Assembly: GCF_023715685.1 (NCBI RefSeq)
Contig: NZ_JAMBOQ010000004.1
Span: 310,001-374,000 of the forward strand
Direction of reading: 5' to 3'
DNA from: Priestia aryabhattai
GTDB lineage: Bacteria > Bacillota > Bacilli > Bacillales > Bacillaceae_H
Length of the DNA: 64,000 nucleotides
The position numbers and the translations under genes were made by a program. The first letter of the stretch is position 1. Each line of letters opens with the position of its first letter. Shown piece after piece: positions 36,252-44,163 of the stretch. The notes beneath the pieces were generated by a model. That model saw only the letters and a list, made by a program, of their open reading frames with translations, ran no database searches and was not told the origin of the DNA.

Positions 36252-37142
36252 TTAGGAAAAAGAAATAATTTTTTTCGTTACATAGACAGCTTCTCCAGCG
36301 ATTACCACACCATACGTGTTCTCTTTTTTTGTGATTTCTACATGAACAACGCCATCTCTATCCATTTCCTGTCCTTGCTCAATAACAAATTGCCAGCGGT
36401 CGTTTTCTTGCTGGTCAACATACGTCGCATAATAGGCGCCCATTACGCCAGACGCTGTTCCAGTTACAGCGTCTTCTACCGTACCTGAAAATGGTGAAGA
36501 GAAATGTCTTCCATGCATATGGGCTTCTGAGTGAATCGTTTCAAAACAAAAAGGATGAATAGATGCTTTTGGCATATCTGTTAAAATATGCGGGAAATCT
36601 TTTTGATTAGGCTTCATCTTCTTGCAGGCATCTAAATTTTTTAAAGGTACAATAAGCGTCCAATTCCCTGTACTTCCATATACAATAGGAAGTCTTTGAT
36701 CAAACTCATCAAGATGAAGATTAAGAGCTTTTGCCAGTTTTTCTTTTGATCCTGAAAACGGATGAAACTGTGGAGAAGCTTGAGTCATTGTGATAACAGG
36801 TTGTCCGTTCCGGCTCTGTACAGTCATCGGCAAAATTCCAGCATTTGTTTCAACTGTAAATTTAGTTTTTGGAAGTTTGTTTTCACTATGTAAAGCATAA
36901 AGGGAAGCAACGGTAGCATGCCCGCACAAATCTGCTTCTTGTTCAGGCGTAAAGTATCGAATTCGTAAATCAGCGCGGGAAGAGTTCATGATAAAAGCAG
37001 TTTCATTAAACTGTGCTTGATAAGCAATCTTCTGCATTTCTTCAGCTGAAAAATCATCTCCGTTAAACACAATTCCCGCAGGATTTCCTTTATTAGGGCG
37101 CGTGCTGAACGCATCGTATTGATAAACAATCGCTTCTTTCAT
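36252..37142 (-). CDS. PhzF-family isomerase
   Basis: 296 residues. PhzF/YddE-type diaminopimelate-epimerase-like fold: AFSTRPNKGNPAGIVF at the N-terminus, the catalytic glutamate in QFNETAFIMN, RYFTPEQEADLCGHATVAS, and the second-half signature SPFSGTVEDAVTGTASGVM. Members isomerise small metabolites; the phenazine enzyme is the best known, but most Bacillus members (such as YfhB) have no assigned substrate. ATG 37142 follows GGAGGG. It stands alone. Confidence 0.9.
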   Translation of the reverse strand: MKEAIVYQYDAFSTRPNKGNPAGIVFNGDDFSAEEMQKIAYQAQFNETAFIMNSSRADLRIRYFTPEQEADLCGHATVASLYALHSENKLPKTKFTVETNAGILPMTVQSRNGQPVITMTQASPQFHPFSGSKEKLAKALNLHLDEFDQRLPIVYGSTGNWTLIVPLKNLDACKKMKPNQKDFPHILTDMPKASIHPFCFETIHSEAHMHGRHFSSPFSGTVEDAVTGTASGVMGAYYATYVDQQENDRWQFVIEQGQEMDRDGVVHVEITKKENTYGVVIAGEAVYVTKKIISFS

Positions 37143-37244
37143 AGGAATTCCCTCCGTTTTTTATATTATTGTATGAAAGCTCTAACTATTATCATTGAAT
37201 GATCGGTTATTAAAGTAGTAAAGTAACCGAACGTTATCTAGAGT

Positions 37245-37276
37245 AAAAAAACAGCAGTTTTTACCTGCTGTTTTTC
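37245..37276 (-). terminator. Rho-independent terminator
   Basis: AAAACAGCAG / CTGCTGTTTT stem with a U-run on the - strand, downstream of the gene at 37288. Confidence 0.8.
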
Positions 37277-37287
37277 ACCTCACAAAA

Positions 37288-37944
37288 CTATTCTTGCATC
37301 ACGGCATTTATGCCTTCTTTTCTAACTTCTAGCATGTGAGTAGCTTTTTTATCAATATCTTTAGCTGTATCGGAGGAAATGACGCCTACGCTGCTTAAGT
37401 CATAGGCAAGACTTGTAACAAGCAGTTGCTCTCTTTGGGCTAGCGTGCCGTATTGAAGAGCAACGGTTTTAGCGTGAATGCCACTCGTATTTAATTCATC
37501 AGTAGAAGAAGTTGCTTCTTTTTTTGCGGCTATTGCTTCTTGATAAAGAGAATCATATCCCCCAGATCCCACTTGCGCAATTAGAAAGTCATAAATGTCA
37601 TCGGCTGATTTTTTAGAAGGCTGAGAAAAAGCTCTTTGAAATTTATTGCGTGGTAAAAATTCCAATGCTGCCTGTCTTCCGTCTTCATAGATTTTTTCCT
37701 GTATTTTTTTATCAGCCTTTTCGTCAACTTTTTTCTGTGCTGCATCTAGCTGTTTACGATATTTTTGAATAATGACTCCGTCTTGCTGATTGTTTCCCTC
37801 TTTCAAAGTGGACGCTGCTTTTGGCACGTCTGATGTTGCTAGAGTCTCAGTAGCGTTCTCTGAAGAAGAAAAGAACGTATTTTTGACAAAAATAAGTACA
37901 AAAATCAGCAAAATAAACCACAAAAACCTGAATTTCTTAAACAA
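37288..37944 (-). CDS. Membrane-anchored or secreted protein of unknown function
   Basis: 218 residues from TTG 37944, with AGAGGTG at correct spacing; the frame's upstream GTG lies inside that site. An N-terminal hydrophobic anchor (FLWFILLIFVLIFVKNTFF) is followed by a hydrophilic, helical extracellular part rich in Lys, Gln and Ala (KYRKQLDAAQKKVDEKADKK). No lipobox and no known domain. Possibly an envelope or spore-related protein; nothing in the neighbourhood helps. Confidence 0.75.
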   Translation of the reverse strand: MFKKFRFLWFILLIFVLIFVKNTFFSSSENATETLATSDVPKAASTLKEGNNQQDGVIIQKYRKQLDAAQKKVDEKADKKIQEKIYEDGRQAALEFLPRNKFQRAFSQPSKKSADDIYDFLIAQVGSGGYDSLYQEAIAAKKEATSSTDELNTSGIHAKTVALQYGTLAQREQLLVTSLAYDLSSVGVISSDTAKDIDKKATHMLEVRKEGINAVMQE

Positions 37945-38118
37945 AATGTTCACCTCTGTATAATATTTCTAATTATGTAAAACAACATGGACCAGTATAC
38001 AACAATTTTAGTGTTTTTTTACACATTTACCCAAAAATAAGAAAATGGTAAGAGGTGGTTTTATTAATATAATAGATATATATAGGTTCATTGTTATGGT
38101 TCTAAAGAAATGATTGAT

Positions 38119-38892
38119 CTATTTGTACTGATTCACATAATCGAATATGTTTTTGCTAATAAGGCTTAGAGTGACAAGGATAAAAAGCGTTCGGACATAC
38201 GTCACACCTTTTGATAAAGCAACATTTGATCCGACAAAAGAACCCACAACCATCGCAAACCCCATAATTAATCCGTAAGAAAATACAACAGAATCAAAAT
38301 ATAAAAATACAAGCAAAGCACCTAAATTACTGCCGAAATTTAAAAATTTTGCGCTGCCTGCTGACTGCAGGAAATCAAATCCCATAAATAAAAAAGCAAA
38401 TAAAATAAATGAACCTGTGCCTGCTCCTAAAAATCCGTCGTAAAAACCAATGATAAAAATAAGTGCGGTAAAGAAAATAAGTTTCTTAATAGACAACGGC
38501 TTATACGTGGACGTGGTACCCCAGTTTTTTTTGAAAATCGTATAAATAGCGACCAAAACAAGGAGAATTAAAATAACAGGTTTCAAAAAAGCAGAGGACA
38601 GAAAATGAACGGTGATTGAACCTCCTAAAGAACCGATAAATACAAAAGGAAACCATTTACCTACGACGCGGAAATCGACTTTTCCGGATTTGACAAATCG
38701 AATCGTACTTGTTAATACGCCCATGGTTCCAGCTAATTTATTTGTAGCTAAGGCAGCTGCGGGAGGCAGGCCCAAAAATAAAAGAGCAGGTGTAGAAATT
38801 AAACCGCCTCCGCCAACTACGGAGTCAATGAATGCAGCTAAAAAACCAAATAGTAAAAGCAAAAGAACAATCTGTAAACTTAATTCTTCCAT
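38119..38892 (-). CDS. TSUP (TauE/SafE) family anion permease
   Basis: 257 residues, about eight hydrophobic helices. The N-terminal motif FIDSVVGGGGLISTPALLFL and its repeat GFYDGFLGAGTGSFILFAFL are typical of the sulfite/organosulfonate exporter family, as in YfcA. Members move sulfite, sulfoacetate or other sulfur anions. ATG 38892 follows GGAAGGTG. It is divergent from a TrmB-type regulator with a dyad between them, so expression is probably controlled locally. Confidence 0.88.
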   Translation of the reverse strand: MEELSLQIVLLLLLFGFLAAFIDSVVGGGGLISTPALLFLGLPPAAALATNKLAGTMGVLTSTIRFVKSGKVDFRVVGKWFPFVFIGSLGGSITVHFLSSAFLKPVILILLVLVAIYTIFKKNWGTTSTYKPLSIKKLIFFTALIFIIGFYDGFLGAGTGSFILFAFLFMGFDFLQSAGSAKFLNFGSNLGALLVFLYFDSVVFSYGLIMGFAMVVGSFVGSNVALSKGVTYVRTLFILVTLSLISKNIFDYVNQYK

Positions 38893-38919
38893 AAAGCACC
38901 TTCCTCATGTCATAATATA

Positions 38920-38943
38920 TAGTGACTACTTAAATAGTAACTA
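38920..38943. promoter_or_regulatory. 24-bp dyad between TSUP and TrmB genes
   Basis: Two TAGTnACTA elements (38920-38928 and 38935-38943) form a 24-bp imperfect palindrome, symmetric at 20 of 24 positions. It lies midway between the divergent genes and is the best candidate operator for the TrmB-family regulator. Confidence 0.5.
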
Positions 38944-39014
38944 TATAAAAAGCAGTTGTAAATATATAAATGATGAAAATTTCAAATAACTTAACAAACA
39001 GGGAGGTTCCCTTT

Positions 39015-39782
39015 ATGGAAAATATTATTCAGCAGCTGCAGTCGCTTGGATTTAATCAGTATGAATCAAAAGTATATGTGACACTTGTCAAAAAAGGATC
39101 TTCCACTGCCTATAGCATTAGTAAACATTCAGGTGTGCCAAGAGCGCGTGTATACGATATTTTACAAACACTAGAGGAAAAAGGTATGGTGTTAAAAGAA
39201 GAGAGTAATGATGGCACCGAGTACACGCCGCTGCCGGTTGATGCTTTTTTGCATTCGCTGCAAAAAAAATGGAACGAAACGTATGAAGACGTTAGTGAAA
39301 CGCTTAAACGTTTTGAAGCCGCTGAGTCTATAGCGGAAAGCCGGGTTATGACGATGAAAGGAGAAAAGGCCATTCTTGCTTTTTGTGAGTCGCTGCTGCT
39401 AAAAGCAAAAAATAAAATTGTCATCTCGCTTTGGCCTGATATTTACAATGAGTTGAAACCTCTTTTATTACAGCTAAGAGAGAGTGTAACACTAAAAGGA
39501 ATTGTGTTTGAACAAAGTGAAGTAATGGAGGAATTTGACCGGCACCGCCATACAAGTTATACCGAAAATATTGGGAATCAAAACTGGTTTATTATATCTG
39601 TTGACAGCAAAGAAATGATCTATGGTCATAAAGAAATGGCTTACTATACAAATAACGCAGTCAACATTAATTTGCTTGAAAACTATATTTGGCATGATAT
39701 CCTCGTTAACAGACTTGTAGAAAAAAGTGATCGGGAAATGGACAGGTGGATTGAAAGGGAAAGAGAAAGCTTTTTTGCGTAG
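39015..39782 (+). CDS. TrmB-family transcriptional regulator
   Basis: 255 residues from ATG 39015 behind GGGAGG. The N-terminal winged helix is of TrmB type (LGFNQYESKVYVTLVKKGSS, AYSISKHSGVPRARVYDILQ, LEEKGMVLKE), followed by a C-terminal effector domain resembling a phospholipase-D-like fold (KNKIVISLWPDIYNELKPLL). TrmB regulators mostly respond to sugars in archaea; bacterial ones are less studied. It is divergent from the TSUP permease and probably regulates it. Confidence 0.85.
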   Translation: MENIIQQLQSLGFNQYESKVYVTLVKKGSSTAYSISKHSGVPRARVYDILQTLEEKGMVLKEESNDGTEYTPLPVDAFLHSLQKKWNETYEDVSETLKRFEAAESIAESRVMTMKGEKAILAFCESLLLKAKNKIVISLWPDIYNELKPLLLQLRESVTLKGIVFEQSEVMEEFDRHRHTSYTENIGNQNWFIISVDSKEMIYGHKEMAYYTNNAVNINLLENYIWHDILVNRLVEKSDREMDRWIERERESFFA

Positions 39783-39809
39783 AAAAACCCGCTTTATGCG
39801 GGTTTTTGT
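39783..39809. terminator. Bidirectional terminator (TrmB / azoreductase)
   Basis: A perfect 10-bp stem AAAAACCCGC / GCGGGTTTTT with a 5-nt loop. Confidence 0.92.
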
Positions 39810-39810
39810 A

Positions 39811-40437
39811 TTAAAAAGTTTGTGCAAGTTTTTTTGCTTCTGCTATTCCTTTTTCTTTAATTTCCTGGGCTTTATCTGGCATTGCGTTATGCCCTTCCAC
39901 AAAAATGCCGTCTAACGAAGGTACACCAAAGAAATTCATCATAATCCCAATATAACGATGCCCCATTTCCATATCAGCTGCAGGGCCTTCAGAATAAATG
40001 CCTCCACGTGCTTGAATATGAAGTGCTTTTTTATCCGTTAATAGCCCAATAGGACCTTCTGCCGTGTATTTAAATGACTTACCCGCTACGGCTACAGAGT
40101 CTAAATAAGCTTTCATAACCGGTGGAAACGAAAAGTTCCACATAGGCGTTACAAAAACATATTTGTCCGCTGTTACAAACTGTTCGCTCAATTCTGCAAG
40201 GCGATTGACCTTTTCCTGTTCATGAGAAGAGAGTTCTGAGCCAGACTGCAGTTTGCCCCAGCCGCTAAATACATCTGCATCAATGTGAGGGATATTTTCT
40301 TTATAAAGGTCAATATGTACAACTTCGTCACTTGCATTGTGCTCTTTGTAAGCATCGATAAACGCTTTTCCGGTTGCCATACTGAACGATTGAGACTCAT
40401 CGTGAGGATGAGCTGTAATATAAAGTACTTTTGCCAC
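39811..40437 (-). CDS. azoR: FMN-dependent NADH-azoreductase
   Basis: 208 residues from GTG 40437. Flavodoxin-like AzoR family: [20 protein letters not shown] for FMN phosphate binding, [20 protein letters not shown] (the conserved P-x-W/Y-N-F segment), and [11 protein letters not shown] near the flavin. It uses NADH and FMN to reduce quinones and azo dyes, which in vivo means protection from electrophiles. Bacillus usually has several copies (AzoR1/2, YocJ/YvaB). No regulator is adjacent. Confidence 0.93.
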   Translation of the reverse strand: MAKVLYITAHPHDESQSFSMATGKAFIDAYKEHNASDEVVHIDLYKENIPHIDADVFSGWGKLQSGSELSSHEQEKVNRLAELSEQFVTADKYVFVTPMWNFSFPPVMKAYLDSVAVAGKSFKYTAEGPIGLLTDKKALHIQARGGIYSEGPAADMEMGHRYIGIMMNFFGVPSLDGIFVEGHNAMPDKAQEIKEKGIAEAKKLAQTF

Positions 40438-40639
40438 GTCTTATCATCTCTTTCTTGTTTGGAATAATGTACTGTCTTATCGTTATCACTCGTATAAAAA
40501 ACTATACGCTCTTTGTCAGGTAAGCTGAAAAAGAGCGCAAGAAAAGGATTTTTATATAGAAAATAATGGTATAATGAATGTTTGAATATTTACATAACAA
40601 ATATGTATACAAAACAGAGAGTAACTAAGAGGTGTGAAC

Positions 40640-41359
40640 ATGAAAGAAAAATGGATAATCGTCACGGGTGCAGGTTCAGGAATTGGCAAAGAAATTGTAA
40701 AAGAATCTGTGTTAAAGTCCTATTCAGTTATTGCTTGTGATATTAATGGTGGAGCTTTGAGACAACTAGCTGAAGATACAAAAGGCCATATTGAAACGTA
40801 TGTAGTAGATGTTAAAAAAGGGGAGGACGTAAAAGATCTTTTTTATCAAATAAAAGATAAAAATTTGTATGGATTAGTTAATAATGCAGGCGTGTATTTA
40901 GGAAAAAATTTATTGGATTATGAAGAAAAAGAAATAGATTTTGTGATGGATATTAATATTAAAGGATATATTTATTTTTCCAAATACTTTGGCGAATTAC
41001 TAATGGAAAAAGAAACAGAAGGAGCGATTATTAATATATCGTCCGTGTCAGGAATAGAAGGAAGCTCCGATGCTATATATGGAATGTCTAAAGCAGCGAT
41101 ATTAGGATTAACCAAAAGCTGTGCGATGAATTTTTCTCCTTATATTCGGGTGAATGCCGTAGCACCTACAATGGTAAATACCGATATGATGAAAAGTATT
41201 CCAGATTGGCGCAAAAATGAATACATCGCTCATCAGCTGATTCCAAGCTTTGTTACGCCTCAAGACGTGGCAGATACGGTTCTTTTTTTACTGAGCCCTC
41301 AAGCAAAACATTATACAGGAGCCACCTTTGATCTAAATAGCGGATGTTATTTACGCTGA
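40640..41359 (+). CDS. Short-chain dehydrogenase/reductase
   Basis: 239 residues from ATG 40640, 7 nt after AAGAGG; the GTG at 40634 overlaps that site. Classical SDR: cofactor motif VTGAGSGIGKEI, NNAG (LVNNAGVYLGKNLLDYEEKE), catalytic Ser in NISSVSGIEGSS and the Y-x3-K pair in IYGMSKAAILG. NAD is more likely than NADP because an Asp (ACDIN) follows beta 2. Substrate unknown. A TGGTATAAT extended -10 lies about 70 nt upstream (near 40564-40572). A large repeat follows the stop codon. Confidence 0.9.
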   Translation: MKEKWIIVTGAGSGIGKEIVKESVLKSYSVIACDINGGALRQLAEDTKGHIETYVVDVKKGEDVKDLFYQIKDKNLYGLVNNAGVYLGKNLLDYEEKEIDFVMDINIKGYIYFSKYFGELLMEKETEGAIINISSVSGIEGSSDAIYGMSKAAILGLTKSCAMNFSPYIRVNAVAPTMVNTDMMKSIPDWRKNEYIAHQLIPSFVTPQDVADTVLFLLSPQAKHYTGATFDLNSGCYLR

Positions 41360-41457
41360 ATACTCTTTCAAAAGAGATTGAGACATAACTAAATCACTCC
41401 AATCTAAAGACGAACAAATTGGAAAATGATATAGTATGAATCACTTGTTACACCGTT

Positions 41458-41583
41458 GTTGATTTCCGTGCAAGACTTCGCTTTCCGTGGGCGGCCGATG
41501 AGCCTCCTTGTCGCTTACGCTCCTGCGGGGTCTCACCTATTCCGCTTTTCCCGCAGGAGTCTTCGCCTTGTCCTCCAATCAAC
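41458..41583. repeat. 126-bp palindromic Bacillaceae repeat with GTTGATT ends
   Basis: Ends GTTGATT (41458-41464) and AATCAAC (41577-41583) are exact inverted repeats. The core contains CTCCTGCGGG (41520-41529) pairing with CCCGCAGGAG (41550-41559). It is markedly more GC-rich than its surroundings. The pattern matches a dispersed REP-like element I recall from several Bacillaceae genomes. Confidence 0.7.
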
Positions 41584-41632
41584 AGCTAGAAGCACCTACA
41601 TACATGAAACCTACGTTCAACATACCAATGAA

Positions 41633-41688
41633 AAAATCCGAACGAGTTTGATTCTTAATCAAGAATCTCGATTCATCGTTCGGATTTT
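41633..41688. repeat. Long two-level hairpin
   Basis: The outer stem AAAATCCGAACGA / TCGTTCGGATTTT (13 bp) encloses an inner stem GATTCTT / AAGAATC. It could act as a bidirectional terminator, and it is part of the composite element. Confidence 0.7.
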
Positions 41689-41729
41689 CCTTCAACTAAA
41701 ATACTTTTGTCCTAGCCTCTTTTTTGTTT

Positions 41730-41749
41730 TCTTAAGAATTCTTAAGAAA
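41730..41749 (+). promoter_or_regulatory. Tandem 10-bp repeat, likely response-regulator site
   Basis: TCTTAAGAAT followed directly by TCTTAAGAAA: two direct repeats with 10-bp period, the spacing used by OmpR/VanR-type regulators. It lies about 70 nt before the methyltransferase-RR-HK operon, which encodes such a regulator. Confidence 0.5.
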
Positions 41750-41816
41750 TTTAATTAAAGTTTCTTTAGTTTTTTTTTCTATTCTAGAAAGAAAGAATAG
41801 AAAGAAGGAATAGAAA

Positions 41817-42380
41817 ATGAATCTTGCTTTTATGTATCAATATTTTCATCAGCCGCGAACAGTAGGAGCACTTTTGCCAAGCTCTACGCACTTAGCGAAA
41901 AAAATGGTAAAAGGGATTGATTTTGAACATGCAGCCTGTATAGTAGAGTACGGGCCAGGAACCGGGGTTTTTACCCGTGAATTAATAAGAAGACGAAGCG
42001 CTCAGACAACTTTGCTTCTTATCGAATACAATCGGCATTTTTACGAAAAGGTAAAGGACCAAGTAAAACATGAAAAAAATGTGTACGTGATAAACGGCTC
42101 AGCTGAAAATATTCAAAAGTACTTGAGACAGTATGATATTACAAAAGTAGATTACGTATTATCAGGTCTTCCTTTTGCTTCTTTAGCATCTAAAGTGTCA
42201 GACTGTATTTTGCAAAACACGCGTAGCGTATTAGCGGATGAAGGAAAATTTATTACGTTTCAGTATACGAATTTAAAAAAAGAGTTGATTCGCACGTTTT
42301 TCCCACAGATTAAAGTAGAAAAAGAGTGGAGAAATGTTCCTCCCGCATACATTTTCACATGCGCAAAGAATGAGATATAA
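41817..42380 (+). CDS. SAM-dependent methyltransferase (phospholipid N-methyltransferase-like)
   Basis: 187 residues. The SAM-binding motif I is CIVEYGPGTGVFTRELI, motif II LLLIEYNRHFYEKV, and the later block YVLSGLPFASL resembles the NLPF region of rRNA-dimethylase/PmtA-type enzymes. The N-terminal FHQPRTVGALLPSSTHLAKK is typical of the phosphatidylethanolamine N-methyltransferase-like group. Possible targets are phospholipids or rRNA; sequence does not decide. ATG 41817 follows AAGAAGGAATAG. It leads an operon with a response regulator and sensor kinase, hinting at a regulated envelope or resistance function. Confidence 0.82.
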   Translation: MNLAFMYQYFHQPRTVGALLPSSTHLAKKMVKGIDFEHAACIVEYGPGTGVFTRELIRRRSAQTTLLLIEYNRHFYEKVKDQVKHEKNVYVINGSAENIQKYLRQYDITKVDYVLSGLPFASLASKVSDCILQNTRSVLADEGKFITFQYTNLKKELIRTFFPQIKVEKEWRNVPPAYIFTCAKNEI

Positions 42381-42391
42381 GGAGTTTATAA

Positions 42392-43072
42392 ATGAAAGAC
42401 AGAATTTTAATTATAGATGACGATGAGCACATTCGTAACTTAATTGCTATTTACTTAGAAAATGAAGGATTTGAAACGCTGAAAGTTTCTAATGCTGTAT
42501 CTGGCTTAGCGCTTTTAGAAGAACAAGAGGTAGATTTAATTATATTAGATATTATGATGCCGCAGGTGAATGGAATTGATGCTGCTTTTAAAATACGTGA
42601 GGAAAAAAACATGCCCATTATTATGCTGTCAGCTAAGTCAGAAGATATGGACAAGATTTCCGGCTTAACAGCAGGCGCAGATGATTACTTAACAAAACCA
42701 TTTAATCCTCTCGAACTCATAGCACGAGTTAAATCACAAATTAGACGCTATAAAAAATACAATGAACGTGCTGAGCGTGAAATTATTCAAATTGGCGATT
42801 TGGAAATTAACCGCAGTACCCGCCTTGTCTTTGTGCGCAACCAAGAGATTCGCTTAACACCAAAAGAGTTTGATATTTTAGAGCTGCTGGCACGTAACAA
42901 AGGAACGGTGATGAGTATGGGAAAAATATATGAAGCCGTGTGGCAAGAAGATGCGTTTAAATCGGATAATACGGTAATGGTTCATATCACAAAGATTCGG
43001 GAAAAAATTGAGGATAACCCGAAAAAGCCCATTCATATTAAAACAATATGGGGCGTAGGATACAGAATATGA
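42392..43072 (+). CDS. Response regulator, OmpR/VanR type
   Basis: 226 residues. The receiver domain (about 1-118) has acidic pocket ILIIDDDEHIRN, the phospho-acceptor Asp in LIILDIMMPQVNGIDA, and K in YLTKPFNPLEL. The C-terminal winged-helix domain (about 135-226) shows IRLTPKEFDILELLARN and HITKIREKIEDNPKKPIHIK, ending WGVGYRI. It starts 12 nt after the methyltransferase, and its stop overlaps the kinase start (ATGA). Overall layout is VanR-like. Confidence 0.95.
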   Translation: MKDRILIIDDDEHIRNLIAIYLENEGFETLKVSNAVSGLALLEEQEVDLIILDIMMPQVNGIDAAFKIREEKNMPIIMLSAKSEDMDKISGLTAGADDYLTKPFNPLELIARVKSQIRRYKKYNERAEREIIQIGDLEINRSTRLVFVRNQEIRLTPKEFDILELLARNKGTVMSMGKIYEAVWQEDAFKSDNTVMVHITKIREKIEDNPKKPIHIKTIWGVGYRI

Positions 43073-44145
43073 GGAGAATAAGCGTAAAGCTTCTTTTCGC
43101 TGTAATTATAAGTTTTTTGGTCACCAATTTAACTTTTATTTTAATTGCTAGGCTTGTTTTGAGCAGGTATATACAAGAAGAGAAAATGAATGTTTCCGCA
43201 TATAATTTATTGGCGTTTGGGCTTATTTTTGTTGCTGTTGTGGTCTTTGTTTTTGTTTTTTTAGTACTTATTCGTTTCCCTATTCGTTATCTTAAGGAAA
43301 TCTCTGAACAAGTTCAAAAAATTTCAAATGGAGATTTAGGCGCAACCATCCATGTAAGAGGAAAAGATGAACTAGCTGAATTAAGCCAAAACATTAACAA
43401 AATGTCTGCACAGCTTCGTACAAAATTTGATCGTGAACGAGAAATCGAGCAAGTGAAAAATGAGCTAATATCTAGTGTGTCTCACGATCTGCGTACGCCG
43501 TTAACCTCCATTGTGGGGTACCTCGATTTAATAAAAAAAAGAGAAAATTTGGATGAGGAAACATTAGATAGCTATTTATATATTGTTAATTCAAAAGCAA
43601 ATTATTTAACGGATTTAATAGAGGAATTGTTTGACTATACAAAATTAACGAGTCCTGATCTTCAGCTTCAACGAAATGAGGTGGGTATGAAACGTTTGCT
43701 TCAGCAGGTAATAGGAGAGTACGAGCCGATTTTAAAAAGAGAAGGTATTGACGTTCAGACTAACTTTGCTTGTGAATGGAATGTATTTATTGATGTAGAA
43801 AAAATGGTAAGAGTATTTCAAAACTTGCTCGAAAATGTCAAAAAGTACAGCAGAAAGCCTTCCATATTAGAGGTGAATCAGGAAATTTACGAAGATTCGT
43901 TAGTTATTTCCTTTACAAACAGCATTAACATCAGTGAAAAAATTGAGATGGAAAAGTTGTTTGATCGATTTTATCGAGCAGATGAATCAAGAACGGACGC
44001 GAATGGTTCAGGTTTAGGACTGGCTATTGCAAAACAAATCATTCAGCTTCATCAAGGAGATATACGAGCAGAGCGTCAGCATAATAAGCTCACTTTTTTT
44101 ATAAAACTGCCGTTAAAACAAGAAAGCCTTGAGAATCACATGTAA
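43069..44145 (+). CDS. Sensor histidine kinase, VanS type
   Basis: 358 residues from ATG 43069, overlapping the regulator stop by 4 nt. Two transmembrane helices (about 8-28 and 46-70) enclose a very short outer loop; then come a HAMP domain, the HisKA box LISSVSHDLRTPLTSIVGYL with phospho-accepting His, the N box QNLLENVKKYSRKPS and the G box ANGSGLGLAIAKQI. With such a small extracellular segment it may sense within the membrane, as intramembrane-sensing kinases do. The signal is unknown. Confidence 0.94.
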   Translation: MRRISVKLLFAVIISFLVTNLTFILIARLVLSRYIQEEKMNVSAYNLLAFGLIFVAVVVFVFVFLVLIRFPIRYLKEISEQVQKISNGDLGATIHVRGKDELAELSQNINKMSAQLRTKFDREREIEQVKNELISSVSHDLRTPLTSIVGYLDLIKKRENLDEETLDSYLYIVNSKANYLTDLIEELFDYTKLTSPDLQLQRNEVGMKRLLQQVIGEYEPILKREGIDVQTNFACEWNVFIDVEKMVRVFQNLLENVKKYSRKPSILEVNQEIYEDSLVISFTNSINISEKIEMEKLFDRFYRADESRTDANGSGLGLAIAKQIIQLHQGDIRAERQHNKLTFFIKLPLKQESLENHM

Positions 44146-44163
44146 AGATTCTTAAGGCTTTTT
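44123..44163. terminator. Bidirectional terminator overlapping both gene ends
   Basis: AAAGCCTTGAGAATC / GATTCTTAAGGCTTT (15 bp, one mismatch, 9-nt loop) spans the stop codons of the kinase (+) and MocR (-) genes, whose ends overlap by 10 bp. Confidence 0.85.

Larger units (their letters stand above)
41370..41724. repeat. Nested 355-bp intergenic repeat element
   Basis: The left end, AAAAGAGATTGAGACATAA, is complementary to the right end, TTTTGTCCTAGCCTCTTTT, at about 15 of 19 positions, so the element is bounded by inverted ends. Inside are two further units: a 126-bp GC-rich palindromic repeat (41458-41583) and an AT-rich hairpin (41633-41688). Both the outer frame and the inner unit look like multi-copy Firmicutes intergenic elements that I recall from Bacillus relatives. 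It fills most of the gap between the SDR and methyltransferase genes and contains no credible gene. Confidence 0.65.

Noticed and set aside
37190..37245. CCGAACG-like sequence near 37230 compared with the TetR operators at 11.9-12.6 kb
   Set aside because: Only a partial match without the GTTCAGTAT half, between convergently ending genes.
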